Source: Tautonia rosea
GTDB lineage: Bacteria > Planctomycetota > Planctomycetia > Isosphaerales > Isosphaeraceae
DNA length: 64,000 nucleotides
Assembly (NCBI RefSeq): GCF_012958305.1
Contig: NZ_JABBYO010000014.1
Location: 98,594 to 162,593, forward strand
Direction of reading: 5' to 3'
Part shown: one piece after another, positions 26,008 through 34,108 of the stretch
How the letters are laid out: each line of letters starts with the position of its first letter
Position numbering within the stretch: position 1 is the first letter of the stretch
The notes under the pieces: model-generated
What the model was told of the DNA's origin: nothing
The model's database searches: none
The model's input: only the letters and a program-made list of their open reading frames with translations
Position numbers and translations under genes: made by a program

Positions 26008-27237
26008 TCAACGGGCTCCCAGCAACCACTGTTCGATGTACGGATAGACCTGTTGTCGGCTCGTCAGACCGACCAGGGCGTCCGAGTGGCCCGAGTCGGC
26101 GGCGAAGCCCTGGGCGCGACCGAAGTACATCAAGGTCTTGTCGGTTGATCCGACCCGCTCGTAGATCGTCTGCTGGACAGCCGGAGGGGCCAGTTGATCG
26201 GCCGAGCCGCAAGCCACCAGAATCGGCGCCTGGACGTTCGGCAGCATCGCCGCATAGCTAAAGGTCTTGCCCGCGTCGAGCAACTCTTTCCGGGCCGCGA
26301 GCGTGAGGTATTGCTGCAAGAGTCCGATCGACGGCACATCAACCCCGTCATGCGTCAAGGCCCGATACACTCTCGGGTCCACGTGGCTGTTGTTGAAGAA
26401 CATGTTGTCGATGCTCGTCTTCGAGTCGATGATCAGCTCTTCCGGCAGAATCTCCCCGGCAATCTGTCCCTGACGCAGGGCGAGCAATTCCATGAGAAAC
26501 TGAGTGGCAAGCTGTCCGTTAGGCATCGTCACCTGGCTCCCGACCGTGACCAGGCGGCCGATCCCCGGGTTTTGGTACCGCGAGAGGTGGCAGAGGCCGA
26601 TGATCCCTCCCATCGAGTGCCCGACCCAGGCCACTTCCGGCGCTCTGGTGTGCGATCGGACGAGATGGACCAGGGCCGGCACGTCGTAGTTGATGTGATC
26701 GTCCAGGTTCCAGCGGGCAAACTTCGGGTCGAGCGTCGCGTAGCCGGTCGGAGCCATCCGGTTGTTCGTGGCCCTTCGGATCAGCCCCCCCACCACCATC
26801 GTTGGCGCAGCATCGATCTTGGCCACCCACTTCGAACTGAGGCCCGACCCGCGCAGGTTCACCACCCAGACCTCCCAGCCCCGTTCGGCCAGATACTGGG
26901 GGAAGCTGACCTCGGGGCTGATGTCCCAGAACTGGGCGTTGTAGCTCAGGCCGTGGCAGAGGATGACCGGCATCGTGCCCGGTCTCATCCCGGTGCTCGG
27001 TCGGAAGCGATGGGCGACGAGTGTCCAGCCGTCGGCCGTCCGGATCGGAAATGTCTCACCGGTCAGGTGCGGTTTGAGGGTTCGCTGAATGTTCTCAGGG
27101 CTCAATTGCTGGCGGAGCAGTTCCTTGCCGAAGTCTTCGAGGAGAGCCCCGAAGTCCTGGCCCTTCGCCACCGAAGCCCCGATCGACGCCTCTGCCAACA
27201 AGAGGCCCGCCGCTTTGATCGCCTGTCGTCGGTCCAT
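26008..27237 (-). CDS. Exported alpha/beta-hydrolase, lipase-like
   Basis: 409 residues from ATG 27237 (GGAG upstream), which begins a twin-arginine-like leader, MDRRQAIKAAGLLLAEAS. The fold landmarks are the oxyanion segment ILCHGLSYNAQFWD, the nucleophile elbow GHSMGG, an acid-loop candidate VACGSADQLAPP and a late His in DSGHSDALVG. The arrangement, with FPIRTADGWTLVAHRF before the oxyanion loop, resembles the acid-lipase/AB-hydrolase-lipase family (gastric-lipase-like). A secreted or periplasmic esterase/lipase is likely. It is transcribed away from the ldh-kynB-kynU operon, and its promoter region lies in the 225 bases between them. Confidence 0.85.
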   Translation of the reverse strand: MDRRQAIKAAGLLLAEASIGASVAKGQDFGALLEDFGKELLRQQLSPENIQRTLKPHLTGETFPIRTADGWTLVAHRFRPSTGMRPGTMPVILCHGLSYNAQFWDISPEVSFPQYLAERGWEVWVVNLRGSGLSSKWVAKIDAAPTMVVGGLIRRATNNRMAPTGYATLDPKFARWNLDDHINYDVPALVHLVRSHTRAPEVAWVGHSMGGIIGLCHLSRYQNPGIGRLVTVGSQVTMPNGQLATQFLMELLALRQGQIAGEILPEELIIDSKTSIDNMFFNNSHVDPRVYRALTHDGVDVPSIGLLQQYLTLAARKELLDAGKTFSYAAMLPNVQAPILVACGSADQLAPPAVQQTIYERVGSTDKTLMYFGRAQGFAADSGHSDALVGLTSRQQVYPYIEQWLLGAR

Positions 27238-27462
27238 CGGTCGGATCTCCACGCTCCATCCATCCTTGGGCAGGCCGGCTCGCCCCGGGCGCACTCCGGC
27301 CGTGGGTCCGTCTCTACCATCCTTCGGCTCCATTGCCCACCCGAGCTTTGAGCCGATCGCGATCCTCCAACCACCCGATCGGTCGCCGAGCCGTTGACGA
27401 TTCGATACGCTAGTCGAAGACCCTCACCAAAACACGACACCATGACTTGAGGAAGCCGACTC

Positions 27463-28437
27463 ATGATCGGAGAAGCTCGCGGCGGCAAGGTCGGCCTGAT
27501 TGGCACCGGCATGGTGGGCAGCTCCTTTGCCTACGCCCTCATGCAGCGCCGGGTGGCCTCCGAACTGGTCATGATCGACCTCGATCCTCGACGGGCCGAA
27601 GGAGAGGCGATGGACCTCAACCACGGCCTCCCCTTCGTCTCTCCCATGCGGGTCCGGGCCGGAACTTACGACGACCTCTCCGACGCCGAGGTCGTTGTCA
27701 TCACTGCCGGCCGGAACCAGCGTCACGGCGAGACCCGACTCGATCTCCTGGCCAAGAACGCCGCCGTCATCGAGGACATTGTCCCAAAGGTCGTCGCCGC
27801 GTCTCCCAGCGCCATTCAGTTGATCGCGACCAATCCGGTCGATGTCCTGACCCAGATCGCCGCCGAGAAAGCCGGATTGCCGCCGGGCCGGGTCCTCGGC
27901 TCGGGCACGGTGCTCGACACCGCTCGCTTCCGATTCCTCCTGGGTGAGCACTTCCGGGTCAACCCTCGGAGCGTCCACGCCTACATCATCGGCGAGCACG
28001 GCGATACCCAGGTCCCCGTCTGGAGCCTCGCGTCGATCGGAGGCGTCGGACTCGAAACCTTCGTCGGGTCGCAGGGACGCTCCAAGGACCTCGCCGACCG
28101 TGCTCGGATCGCCGAGCAGACCCGCACCGCCGCCTACGAGATCATCCAGCGCAAGCACGCGACCTACTACGCCATCGGACTGGCTCTTGTCAGCATCGTC
28201 GAGGCGATCCTCCGCGACCAGAAGACCGTTTTGACCGTCTGCTCCCCCCTCACCAACCTTGAAGGGCTCTCCGGCCCCATGTCGAGCAGCCTCCCCAGCA
28301 TTGTCGGTCGAGGAGGGGCCGAGCACGTCATCGACCTCCCTCTCACCCCCTCCGAGCGATCCGCGTTCATCCACTCCGTCCAGACCCTCCGCAAGAGCCT
28401 CGACGAGGTCCGAGGGATCGGGGGCTCCTTCGCATGA
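27463..28437 (+). CDS. ldh: L-lactate dehydrogenase (LDH/MDH superfamily)
   Basis: 324 residues; TTGAGGAAG lies just before the ATG. The Rossmann motif is KVGLIGTGMVGSSFAYAL. The substrate-specificity loop reads TAGRNQRHGETRLDLL: the Gln after Asn (position 102 in LDH numbering) marks lactate dehydrogenase, where malate dehydrogenase has Arg. The active-site His lies in IIGEHGDTQVPVW, and GTVLDTARFRFLLG is LDH-like. It interconverts pyruvate and L-lactate with NAD(H). The stop overlaps the next start by ATGA, so it is translationally coupled to kynB and kynU, an unusual partner set. Kynureninase releases alanine, one transamination from pyruvate, so a metabolic link is conceivable but unproven. 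Confidence 0.9.
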   Translation: MIGEARGGKVGLIGTGMVGSSFAYALMQRRVASELVMIDLDPRRAEGEAMDLNHGLPFVSPMRVRAGTYDDLSDAEVVVITAGRNQRHGETRLDLLAKNAAVIEDIVPKVVAASPSAIQLIATNPVDVLTQIAAEKAGLPPGRVLGSGTVLDTARFRFLLGEHFRVNPRSVHAYIIGEHGDTQVPVWSLASIGGVGLETFVGSQGRSKDLADRARIAEQTRTAAYEIIQRKHATYYAIGLALVSIVEAILRDQKTVLTVCSPLTNLEGLSGPMSSSLPSIVGRGGAEHVIDLPLTPSERSAFIHSVQTLRKSLDEVRGIGGSFA

Positions 28438-29060
28438 TCTTCGACCTCTCCCCTCCCATCTCCGACCGCCTGAAGGTCTGGCCGGGTGACACCCCGCCAC
28501 GCCGCGAGGTCCTGCTCGACCTCGACCGGGGGGACAACCTCACCCTCTCGACCCTGCATGCGACCGTTCACCTCGGCTCCCACGTCGACGGCCCGAACCA
28601 CTACGGCCGAGGATCGGGCGGCGTCGATTCCTGGCCGATCGACCGCTTTGTTGGTCCCTGTCAGGTCGTCCGCGTGTCCGTCGAGCCGGGAGCGTTGGTC
28701 CGTGTTGAGCACCTTCAAGGAACCACAGTCGACGCCCCTCGCCTCCTGATCGCGACCGGCTCCTTCCCCGACCCCGAGTCCTTCCGCGAGGACTTCAACG
28801 CCCTCGACCCCGAACTCGTCTCCTTCCTGCACGATCGCGGAGTCCGGCTCATCGGGGTCGATACACCGAGCGTCGACCCCTTCTCCTCGAAGGAGCTTCC
28901 CGCCCATCACCGCTTCCTCGACCTCGGCGTGACGATCCTCGAAGGGCTGGTCCTGGCCAAGGTGCCGGAAGGCCGATACGAGCTGATCGCCCTGCCGCTT
29001 CTGCTCGTCGGGTTTGACGCCAGTCCGGTCCGAGCCATCCTGAGGACCGTTCCAACATGA
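28434..29060 (+). CDS. kynB: Arylformamidase / cyclase-family protein
   Basis: 208 residues. The start ATG overlaps the ldh stop by 4 nt and its stop overlaps the kynU start in the same way. The metal-binding signature of the cyclase/KynB family is present as HLGSHVDGPNHYG, with FDLSPPISDRLKVWPGD at the N-terminus, LLIATG in the core and VGVDTPSVDPFSS later. KynB hydrolyses N-formylkynurenine to kynurenine and formate in tryptophan breakdown; the following kynureninase supports this over other cyclase-family roles. No tryptophan 2,3-dioxygenase gene is nearby, so the first step must be encoded elsewhere. Confidence 0.82.
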   Translation: MIFDLSPPISDRLKVWPGDTPPRREVLLDLDRGDNLTLSTLHATVHLGSHVDGPNHYGRGSGGVDSWPIDRFVGPCQVVRVSVEPGALVRVEHLQGTTVDAPRLLIATGSFPDPESFREDFNALDPELVSFLHDRGVRLIGVDTPSVDPFSSKELPAHHRFLDLGVTILEGLVLAKVPEGRYELIALPLLLVGFDASPVRAILRTVPT

Positions 29061-30259
29061 GCCCCGCCACCCCGAACGACCCCCTCCTGAGCTTCCGCGA
29101 CCGCTTCCCGATCCTCGGGACGACGACCTACCTCATCAGCAACTCCCTCGGTGCCGTGCCCAGGGGCGTCGATGAGAGCCTCCACGACTACTATGCCACC
29201 TGGGCCACCCGAGGGGTCCGAGCCTGGGAGGAGACCTGGTGGGACCTGGCCGCCTCGACAGGCGATCTGGTCGCCCCCTTGATCGGGGCCGGGCCGGGCG
29301 AGGTGGTCTTCCAGCCGAGCGTGACGCTCGCTCATGCCGTCCTCTTTAGCTGCTTCGACTTCCGAGGCTTGCGCCCTCGGGTCGTCACCGACGCCATGCA
29401 CTTCCCCTCGATCCGCTACCTCATCGAGGGGCTCAAGGCCGAAGGGGCCGAGGTCATTGACATTCCCTCCGACGACGACAGCACGATCGAAACCCAGCGG
29501 GTCATCGACGCCATCGACGCCCAGACAGCCTTCGTAAACCTCTCCCACGTCCTGTTTAAAAGCTCGTACATCCACGACATCGCCGCCATCGTCGAGCGGG
29601 CCCGTCAGGTCGGGGCCTACACCATCATCGACGGCTATCAGGCGGTCGGCTCGATCCCGGTTAATGTCCGGTCACTGGGCGTCTCCGCTTACATCGGCGG
29701 TTGCCTCAAGTGGCTCTGCGGAGGCCCCGGCGCCGCCTTCCTCTGGGTCCGGCCCGAGCTTCGCAAGACGCTCGCCCCTCGCCTCACCGGCTGGATGGCT
29801 CACACCCAGCCCTTCGCGTTCCAGCCTTCGCTCGATCGCCGATCTGACGCTTGGCGGTTCCTCCACGGCACCCCGAACATCTCCGCCCTCTATGCGGCCC
29901 GGCCCGGCCTGGAAATCCTCCACGAGGCCGGTATCGACGCCATCCGCGCCAAGTCCCTCCGCCAGACCGAGCGTCTGCTCGAACTGGCCGACGCCCGAGG
30001 CTTTTCCTCAACCACCCCGCGCAACCCCGAACATCGGGCAGGGACCGTCGCCCTGAACGTTCCCCACGGCCTTGAGGTCTCCCGAGCGCTCAAAGCTCGG
30101 GAGATTCTCTGCGACTACCGTCCCGGAGCCGGGATCCGCCTCTCACCCCACTTCTACACGAGGGACGATGAGCTGGACCTCGCCCTCAATGCCATCACCG
30201 AGATCCTCGACACCGGCGCCTGGCGAGCCTTCACTGGCACCGCCGGCGCTGTGACCTGA
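29057..30259 (+). CDS. kynU: Kynureninase (PLP-dependent, aminotransferase class V fold)
   Basis: 400 residues. It begins in the ATGA overlap with kynB. Features are YLISNSLGAVPRGV (N-terminal substrate loop), TIIDGYQAVGSIPVNV (PLP-contacting Asp) and GGCLKWLCGGPGAAFLWV (Schiff-base lysine), which match kynureninase rather than cysteine desulfurase; RPGAGIRLSPHFYTRDDEL supplies the C-terminal arginine region. It cleaves kynurenine to anthranilate and alanine. It is the last gene of the three-gene operon and is convergent with a methyltransferase gene 24 nt away. Confidence 0.87.
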   Translation: MSPATPNDPLLSFRDRFPILGTTTYLISNSLGAVPRGVDESLHDYYATWATRGVRAWEETWWDLAASTGDLVAPLIGAGPGEVVFQPSVTLAHAVLFSCFDFRGLRPRVVTDAMHFPSIRYLIEGLKAEGAEVIDIPSDDDSTIETQRVIDAIDAQTAFVNLSHVLFKSSYIHDIAAIVERARQVGAYTIIDGYQAVGSIPVNVRSLGVSAYIGGCLKWLCGGPGAAFLWVRPELRKTLAPRLTGWMAHTQPFAFQPSLDRRSDAWRFLHGTPNISALYAARPGLEILHEAGIDAIRAKSLRQTERLLELADARGFSSTTPRNPEHRAGTVALNVPHGLEVSRALKAREILCDYRPGAGIRLSPHFYTRDDELDLALNAITEILDTGAWRAFTGTAGAVT

Positions 30260-30283
30260 TTCCGCGTGCTCTATCCCTTGCGG

Positions 30284-30997
30284 TCAGCGCCTTCCGCTCG
30301 ACTGGCGAACCTCGGAAGGGGTCACCGCAAAGTGCGGTCGACCAAGGGTCGTGGCCGATCGGGTCAGTCCTTCAGTGAGCAGGAAGGGAGCCGGGCCTCG
30401 GTGAACCGTTTGTTCCGTCTCGACGAATCCGGCGTTGGCAAAGAGGTCGCGCATCCGAGCCCGAGAGCAGTGGTGGACGTTCCCCTCGACCGTCTCCACG
30501 CAGACATCGTAGATGAACCAGCCCCAGGGAGCATCGCGGTAGCCGTCGATCAGCATCAACCGGCCCCCCGGCTTCAAGACCCGGTGCATCTCGGTCACGG
30601 CCCGCTGCTGGTCGGGATAGTGGTGAAAGCTGTTGGCACAGGTTACCACGTCGAAGCTCCCGCTGGCGAAGGGCAAGTGCTCGCTGTCTCCCTGGACCGG
30701 CATGAGGGAATTCTTGTGAGAAGCCCAGCGAGCCGCGCCACCCTGGAGCATCTCGGCGACAAGGTCCATGCCATAGACCTGAGCATTTGGCAGGGCTTTG
30801 AGGATCTTCTCACCGAACTGGCCGGTCCCGCATCCTGCATCGAGGACCCGGATGGGCCGGTCGCCGAAGCGCTGCTGAATTCGCCGAATCAATGCCCGGT
30901 GCGAGGGGCCGAAGAGCAACCACTGAAGGATGCAGCGATCGTACGACTCGCTCCAGCGGGTGAACTCTTCCGTGGCCTGCTGCTTGTCGTAGCCCAT
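30284..30997 (-). CDS. Class I SAM-dependent methyltransferase
   Basis: 237 residues. Motif I is VLDAGCGTGQFGEKIL, followed by the post-I acidic residue in VYGMDLVAEML, motif II-like SFDVVTCANSFHHYP and RVLKPGGRLMLIDGY, the layout of UbiE/Methyltransf_11 proteins. The N-terminus (DKQQATEEFTRWSESYDRCI) is also UbiE-like. Substrate unknown; a small hydrophobic molecule is typical. Transcribed convergently with kynU and divergently from the cysteine desulfurase. Confidence 0.88.
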   Translation of the reverse strand: MGYDKQQATEEFTRWSESYDRCILQWLLFGPSHRALIRRIQQRFGDRPIRVLDAGCGTGQFGEKILKALPNAQVYGMDLVAEMLQGGAARWASHKNSLMPVQGDSEHLPFASGSFDVVTCANSFHHYPDQQRAVTEMHRVLKPGGRLMLIDGYRDAPWGWFIYDVCVETVEGNVHHCSRARMRDLFANAGFVETEQTVHRGPAPFLLTEGLTRSATTLGRPHFAVTPSEVRQSSGRR

Positions 30998-31133
30998 GGT
31001 CGCGTCCTCCGATGACCGTCTCGTGCGGGTTCCTTCCCGAGGGGGCGACGTAGCTTGATCGAGACGCCATTTTTCGACAAGGTGGATTTCTTCCGAACCT
31101 CCTACAGAACGACTCTGATCGCGAGCTTCCGTT

Positions 31134-32348
31134 GTGACCGCATTGCCGATCTACCTCGATAACCACGCCACCACTCGCACCGACCCCCGCGTCGTCGAGT
31201 CCATGCTCCCTTACTTCACTGAGCACTACGGCAACGCCTCCAGCGTCTCTCACCGCTTCGGCTGGGAGGCGGGAGACGCAGTCGATCGGGCTCGTGAGCA
31301 GGTTGCATGCTTGATCGGAGCCGAACCGTCCGAGATCGTCTTTACCTCCGGCGCAACTGAGGCCAATAACCTCGCCCTTAAAGGAACCGCCCTTGCCTCC
31401 CGAGCGAAGGGGGGGAACCATCTTGTCTGTTCGAGTGTTGAGCACCGGGCCGTGCTCGATCCACTCCGTCGCCTCGCCCGCGAATCGGGTTGGCAACTGA
31501 CCGTTGTGCCCTGCGAACCCTCCGGTCGAATCTCGGTCGAGGCCGTCGAAAACGCCCTGACGGATCGCACGGTCCTCGTCTCGATCATGGCAGCCAACAA
31601 CGAGGTCGGTACCCTCAACCCCATCGGAGCGATCGGCCGTTTGTGCCGGGATCGAGGCATCCTTTTCCACACCGATGCGGCTCAGGCGGTCGGTAAGATC
31701 CCGATCGACGTTCAGGGCGACGCGATCGACCTGCTCAGCCTGACCGCTCACAAGTTTCACGGCCCGAAAGGGATAGGTGCCCTCTACGTGCGTCGCCAGG
31801 ACCGACGGGCCCGGCTGGTCTCCCTGGTCGACGGTGGGGGCCACGAGCGAGGCTTGCGGAGCGGCACCTTGCCGGTTCCCTTGATTGTCGGACTCGGCCG
31901 AGCGGCCGAGTTGGCTCGGGTGGAAGGGCCGACTGACGCAGATCGAATGCGAACTCTTCGGGATCGACTGGACAGGACCATCCGGTCGTTGCTCGACGAT
32001 CAAGGCATCGTGCTCAATGGCCATCCGATCGATCGATTGCCGAACAACCTGAATCTGAGCTTCGAAGCAGTGCAAGGCGAAGCCCTCTTGATGGGACTTC
32101 GGAGCATCGCCGTCAGCTCCGGAGCTGCGTGTTCGTCTGCCGAACCTGAGCCAAGCTATGTCCTTCGGGCAATGGGGCGAGACGAGCAACTCGGCCGGGC
32201 CAGCCTTCGCTTCGGACTCGGCCGATTCACCACCCGAGAGGACGTCGATCAGGCCGCGAAGGTCGTCACGGAAACCGTGGCTCGACTGCGACAATCGGCC
32301 TCGGGAGGCTCCGCCCCCGACCCAGATCTTGCGTGGAACGACTTGTGA
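31134..32348 (+). CDS. Cysteine desulfurase (IscS/NifS family)
   Basis: 404 residues from a GTG start; no other start is better supported. PLP-enzyme landmarks are YLDNHATTRTDPRV, IVFTSGATEANNLALKG, HLVCSSVEHRAVLDPL, FHTDAAQAVGKIPIDV and the lysine loop SLTAHKFHGPKGIGALYV. The active-site cysteine lies in the class I loop SSGAACSSAEPEPSYVLRAMG. It transfers sulfur from cysteine to a persulfide for Fe-S clusters or thio-modification. An IscA/HesB-type carrier follows 102 nt downstream, which favours Fe-S assembly. Confidence 0.93.
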   Translation: MTALPIYLDNHATTRTDPRVVESMLPYFTEHYGNASSVSHRFGWEAGDAVDRAREQVACLIGAEPSEIVFTSGATEANNLALKGTALASRAKGGNHLVCSSVEHRAVLDPLRRLARESGWQLTVVPCEPSGRISVEAVENALTDRTVLVSIMAANNEVGTLNPIGAIGRLCRDRGILFHTDAAQAVGKIPIDVQGDAIDLLSLTAHKFHGPKGIGALYVRRQDRRARLVSLVDGGGHERGLRSGTLPVPLIVGLGRAAELARVEGPTDADRMRTLRDRLDRTIRSLLDDQGIVLNGHPIDRLPNNLNLSFEAVQGEALLMGLRSIAVSSGAACSSAEPEPSYVLRAMGRDEQLGRASLRFGLGRFTTREDVDQAAKVVTETVARLRQSASGGSAPDPDLAWNDL

Positions 32349-32450
32349 TTGTTCGACAACTGCGTAGAATGTCTAACGTAAAGATCGCACCCACCGGCGA
32401 AGTTTGTTCGCCGTTCCTCCCTCCGTCATTGAGTCAGGAGCACGAACCCG

Positions 32451-32780
32451 ATGAGTGTCACGCTCACCGAAAAGGCCGCCAGCGAGGTCAAGCGAATCAT
32501 TGAAGAGCAAGGCAACGGCCAGGAACTTGTCCTGCGCGTGGGAGTGCAGGGTGGCGGCTGCAGCGGCTTTTCCTACAGCTTGAACTTTGATTCCGAGACG
32601 AGCGAGCGGGACCGCGTGGCCGAGTTCCACGGCGTTCGCCTGGCGATCGAAAAGAAATTTGACCCCTACCTCGATGGCACGGTCATCGACTTCATTGACG
32701 ACCTCGGCCGTCGCGGCTTTGCCTTCAACAACCCGAACGTGACCAAGAGCTGCGGTTGCGGAAGCTCGTTCCAGGTCTGA
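32451..32780 (+). CDS. A-type iron-sulfur carrier protein (HesB/IscA/ErpA family)
   Basis: 109 residues; AGGAG about 11 nt before the ATG. The three cluster-ligand cysteines are present: one in GVQGGGCSGFSYSL and two in the C-terminal KSCGCGSSFQV. Length and the start MSVTLTEKAASEVKRIIEEQ fit the family. It receives or delivers Fe-S clusters to apoproteins. It follows the cysteine desulfurase in the same direction, and a small GGCGAA-GTTTG-TTCGCC hairpin lies in its leader at about 32393-32410. Confidence 0.95.
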   Translation: MSVTLTEKAASEVKRIIEEQGNGQELVLRVGVQGGGCSGFSYSLNFDSETSERDRVAEFHGVRLAIEKKFDPYLDGTVIDFIDDLGRRGFAFNNPNVTKSCGCGSSFQV

Positions 32781-32827
32781 TCCGTCCTGAGACGGGGTGA
32801 CGGATGGTACCGTTCGATGGATCGCCT

Positions 32828-32857
32828 CTCGCCGGCCCCTGTCGATGGGCCGGCGAG
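32828..32857. terminator. Perfect 11-bp hairpin between convergent IscA-type gene and 2-hydroxyacid dehydrogenase
   Basis: CTCGCCGGCCC (32828-32838) and GGGCCGGCGAG (32847-32857) pair perfectly around an 8-nt loop. It lies 48 nt after the IscA-type stop and 32 nt from the stop of the minus-strand dehydrogenase. The symmetric position suggests a bidirectional terminator. No long U-tract follows. Confidence 0.55.
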
Positions 32858-32888
32858 GCTTGCGTTCCCTGATGGTTCGTGCTGCCAA

Positions 32889-33872
32889 TTACCACGCCCA
32901 GTTGGGGCGGATCTCTGGATTCACCACGCAGTCGCCAGGCCAACGCCCTTCGTGTAACTCCACGATGCAGTGGGCTGCCATCTTGGCCATGTCTGCCATG
33001 GATCGTTCGTCCACGCCAGCGATGTGGGGGCTTGAGACGACGTTCGGCAACGCAATCAACGGATGATCGGCCGGCGTTGGCTCGACCCGGAACACATCCA
33101 GGCCTGCCCCGGCGAGGTGTCCGGACGTAAGCGCCTGATACAGTGCCTCTTCATCGACCAGACCACCCCGGCTGGTATTGATGAGGATGGAACCGGGCTT
33201 CATCAGGGCGATCCGACGTTCGTCGATGAGATTACGAGTCGCATCGGTCAGGGGCACGTGGAGACTGACCACATCCGACTCTGCCAGCAGCATCTCGAAG
33301 GGGCATCGCTCGATGCCATGCTCGGCATCGAAGACGGGATCGGTCACCTCATCATGGGCGAGCACTCGCATCCCGAACGCCCTGGCGCGCGGGACCATGG
33401 CTCGGCCGATCCGTCCCAGTCCGACGAGTCCGAGGGTTGTGTTCCGCAACGGCCGGACGATCGTCCGGTTCCAGCCCCCCGATCGGATGATCTGATCGTT
33501 GATTGCCACACGTCGTGCGACGCCGAGCAAGAGCGCAAACGCCTGCTCCGCGACACTGTCGTGATTGGTCCCCGGGGTGATGGTCACAGCGATCGTTCGG
33601 GCCGAGGCCGCCGCCACGTCCACCGCATCGTAACCGACCCCTGTTCGAGCAATCACACGGAGTTTCGGGCACGCTGCGATCAAGGCGGCCGAGATCCGTT
33701 CACCTCCTGCGACAATCGCTTCGCAGGCGGGCAAGCTGTCAAAGAGTTGGGAATCGGTCAGAACATCATCACCCTGCGGGTCAACCGTCTGAAATCCACC
33801 CTGATGAAGCAGATCTCGGAAGGGGCCGGGCTGATGGCGAATGGGGCTGGCTCCAATCAAGGCAAGCGGCAT
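32889..33872 (-). CDS. D-isomer-specific 2-hydroxyacid dehydrogenase (phosphoglycerate dehydrogenase-like)
   Basis: 327 residues from ATG 33872; an upstream in-frame ATG at 33941 adds a poorly conserved extension. The NAD-binding motif is LGLVGLGRIGRAMV, and the catalytic Arg, Glu and His lie in INTSRGGLVDEEAL, FRVEPTPADHPL and NVVSSPHIAGVDE. RTGVGYDAVDVAAA is the usual substrate-loop region. No ACT or ASB regulatory domain follows, unlike classical SerA. The substrate is a small D-2-hydroxyacid; exact identity unknown. It is divergent from a second family member 236 bases away. Confidence 0.9.
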   Translation of the reverse strand: MPLALIGASPIRHQPGPFRDLLHQGGFQTVDPQGDDVLTDSQLFDSLPACEAIVAGGERISAALIAACPKLRVIARTGVGYDAVDVAAASARTIAVTITPGTNHDSVAEQAFALLLGVARRVAINDQIIRSGGWNRTIVRPLRNTTLGLVGLGRIGRAMVPRARAFGMRVLAHDEVTDPVFDAEHGIERCPFEMLLAESDVVSLHVPLTDATRNLIDERRIALMKPGSILINTSRGGLVDEEALYQALTSGHLAGAGLDVFRVEPTPADHPLIALPNVVSSPHIAGVDERSMADMAKMAAHCIVELHEGRWPGDCVVNPEIRPNWAW

Positions 33873-34108
33873 GGTTCGAGCATCCCAAAGGGGTATCGGG
33901 CCGGACGGATTCCGCCGGGGTTTCGTTGCAGGGCCTTGCACGATTCCGCATGATAACCAGTCTGATCAAGTCAGGCTTGGGTCGTGGGACGAGAATTCGA
34001 TCAGAGACTGGGCATCGTTGAGCCAAGGGTGGTAGGATCATTTTGGGTCATCGCAATTCGGGTCCGAAAGGTCCGAGGTTGTTCATCAAGTCCGGAGTCT
34101 TGAATTTC

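Noticed and set aside
25231..26148. Alternative plus-strand frame crossing the end of the hypothetical gene and the lipase stop
   Set aside because: Its first part is a shadow of the 24816 frame and its last part is antisense to the lipase-like gene; only the short section near 25590-25910 leaves doubt, which I noted in that gene's entry.
27424..28500. Long open frame (358 codons) on the minus strand opposite ldh
   Set aside because: It is a GC-rich shadow of the well-conserved LDH coding sequence; composition (Gly/Asp/Val-rich, no domain pattern) and lack of a ribosome-binding site argue against a gene.
30810..32294. Long open frame (494 codons) on the minus strand opposite the cysteine desulfurase and overlapping the methyltransferase
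   Set aside because: The plus strand encodes a complete PLP enzyme with all motifs; the antisense frame has no recognisable motif and overlaps a second real gene.
33063..33953. 296-codon plus-strand frame opposite the 2-hydroxyacid dehydrogenase
   Set aside because: The minus strand carries the intact catalytic and Rossmann motifs; the plus-strand frame is a shadow.
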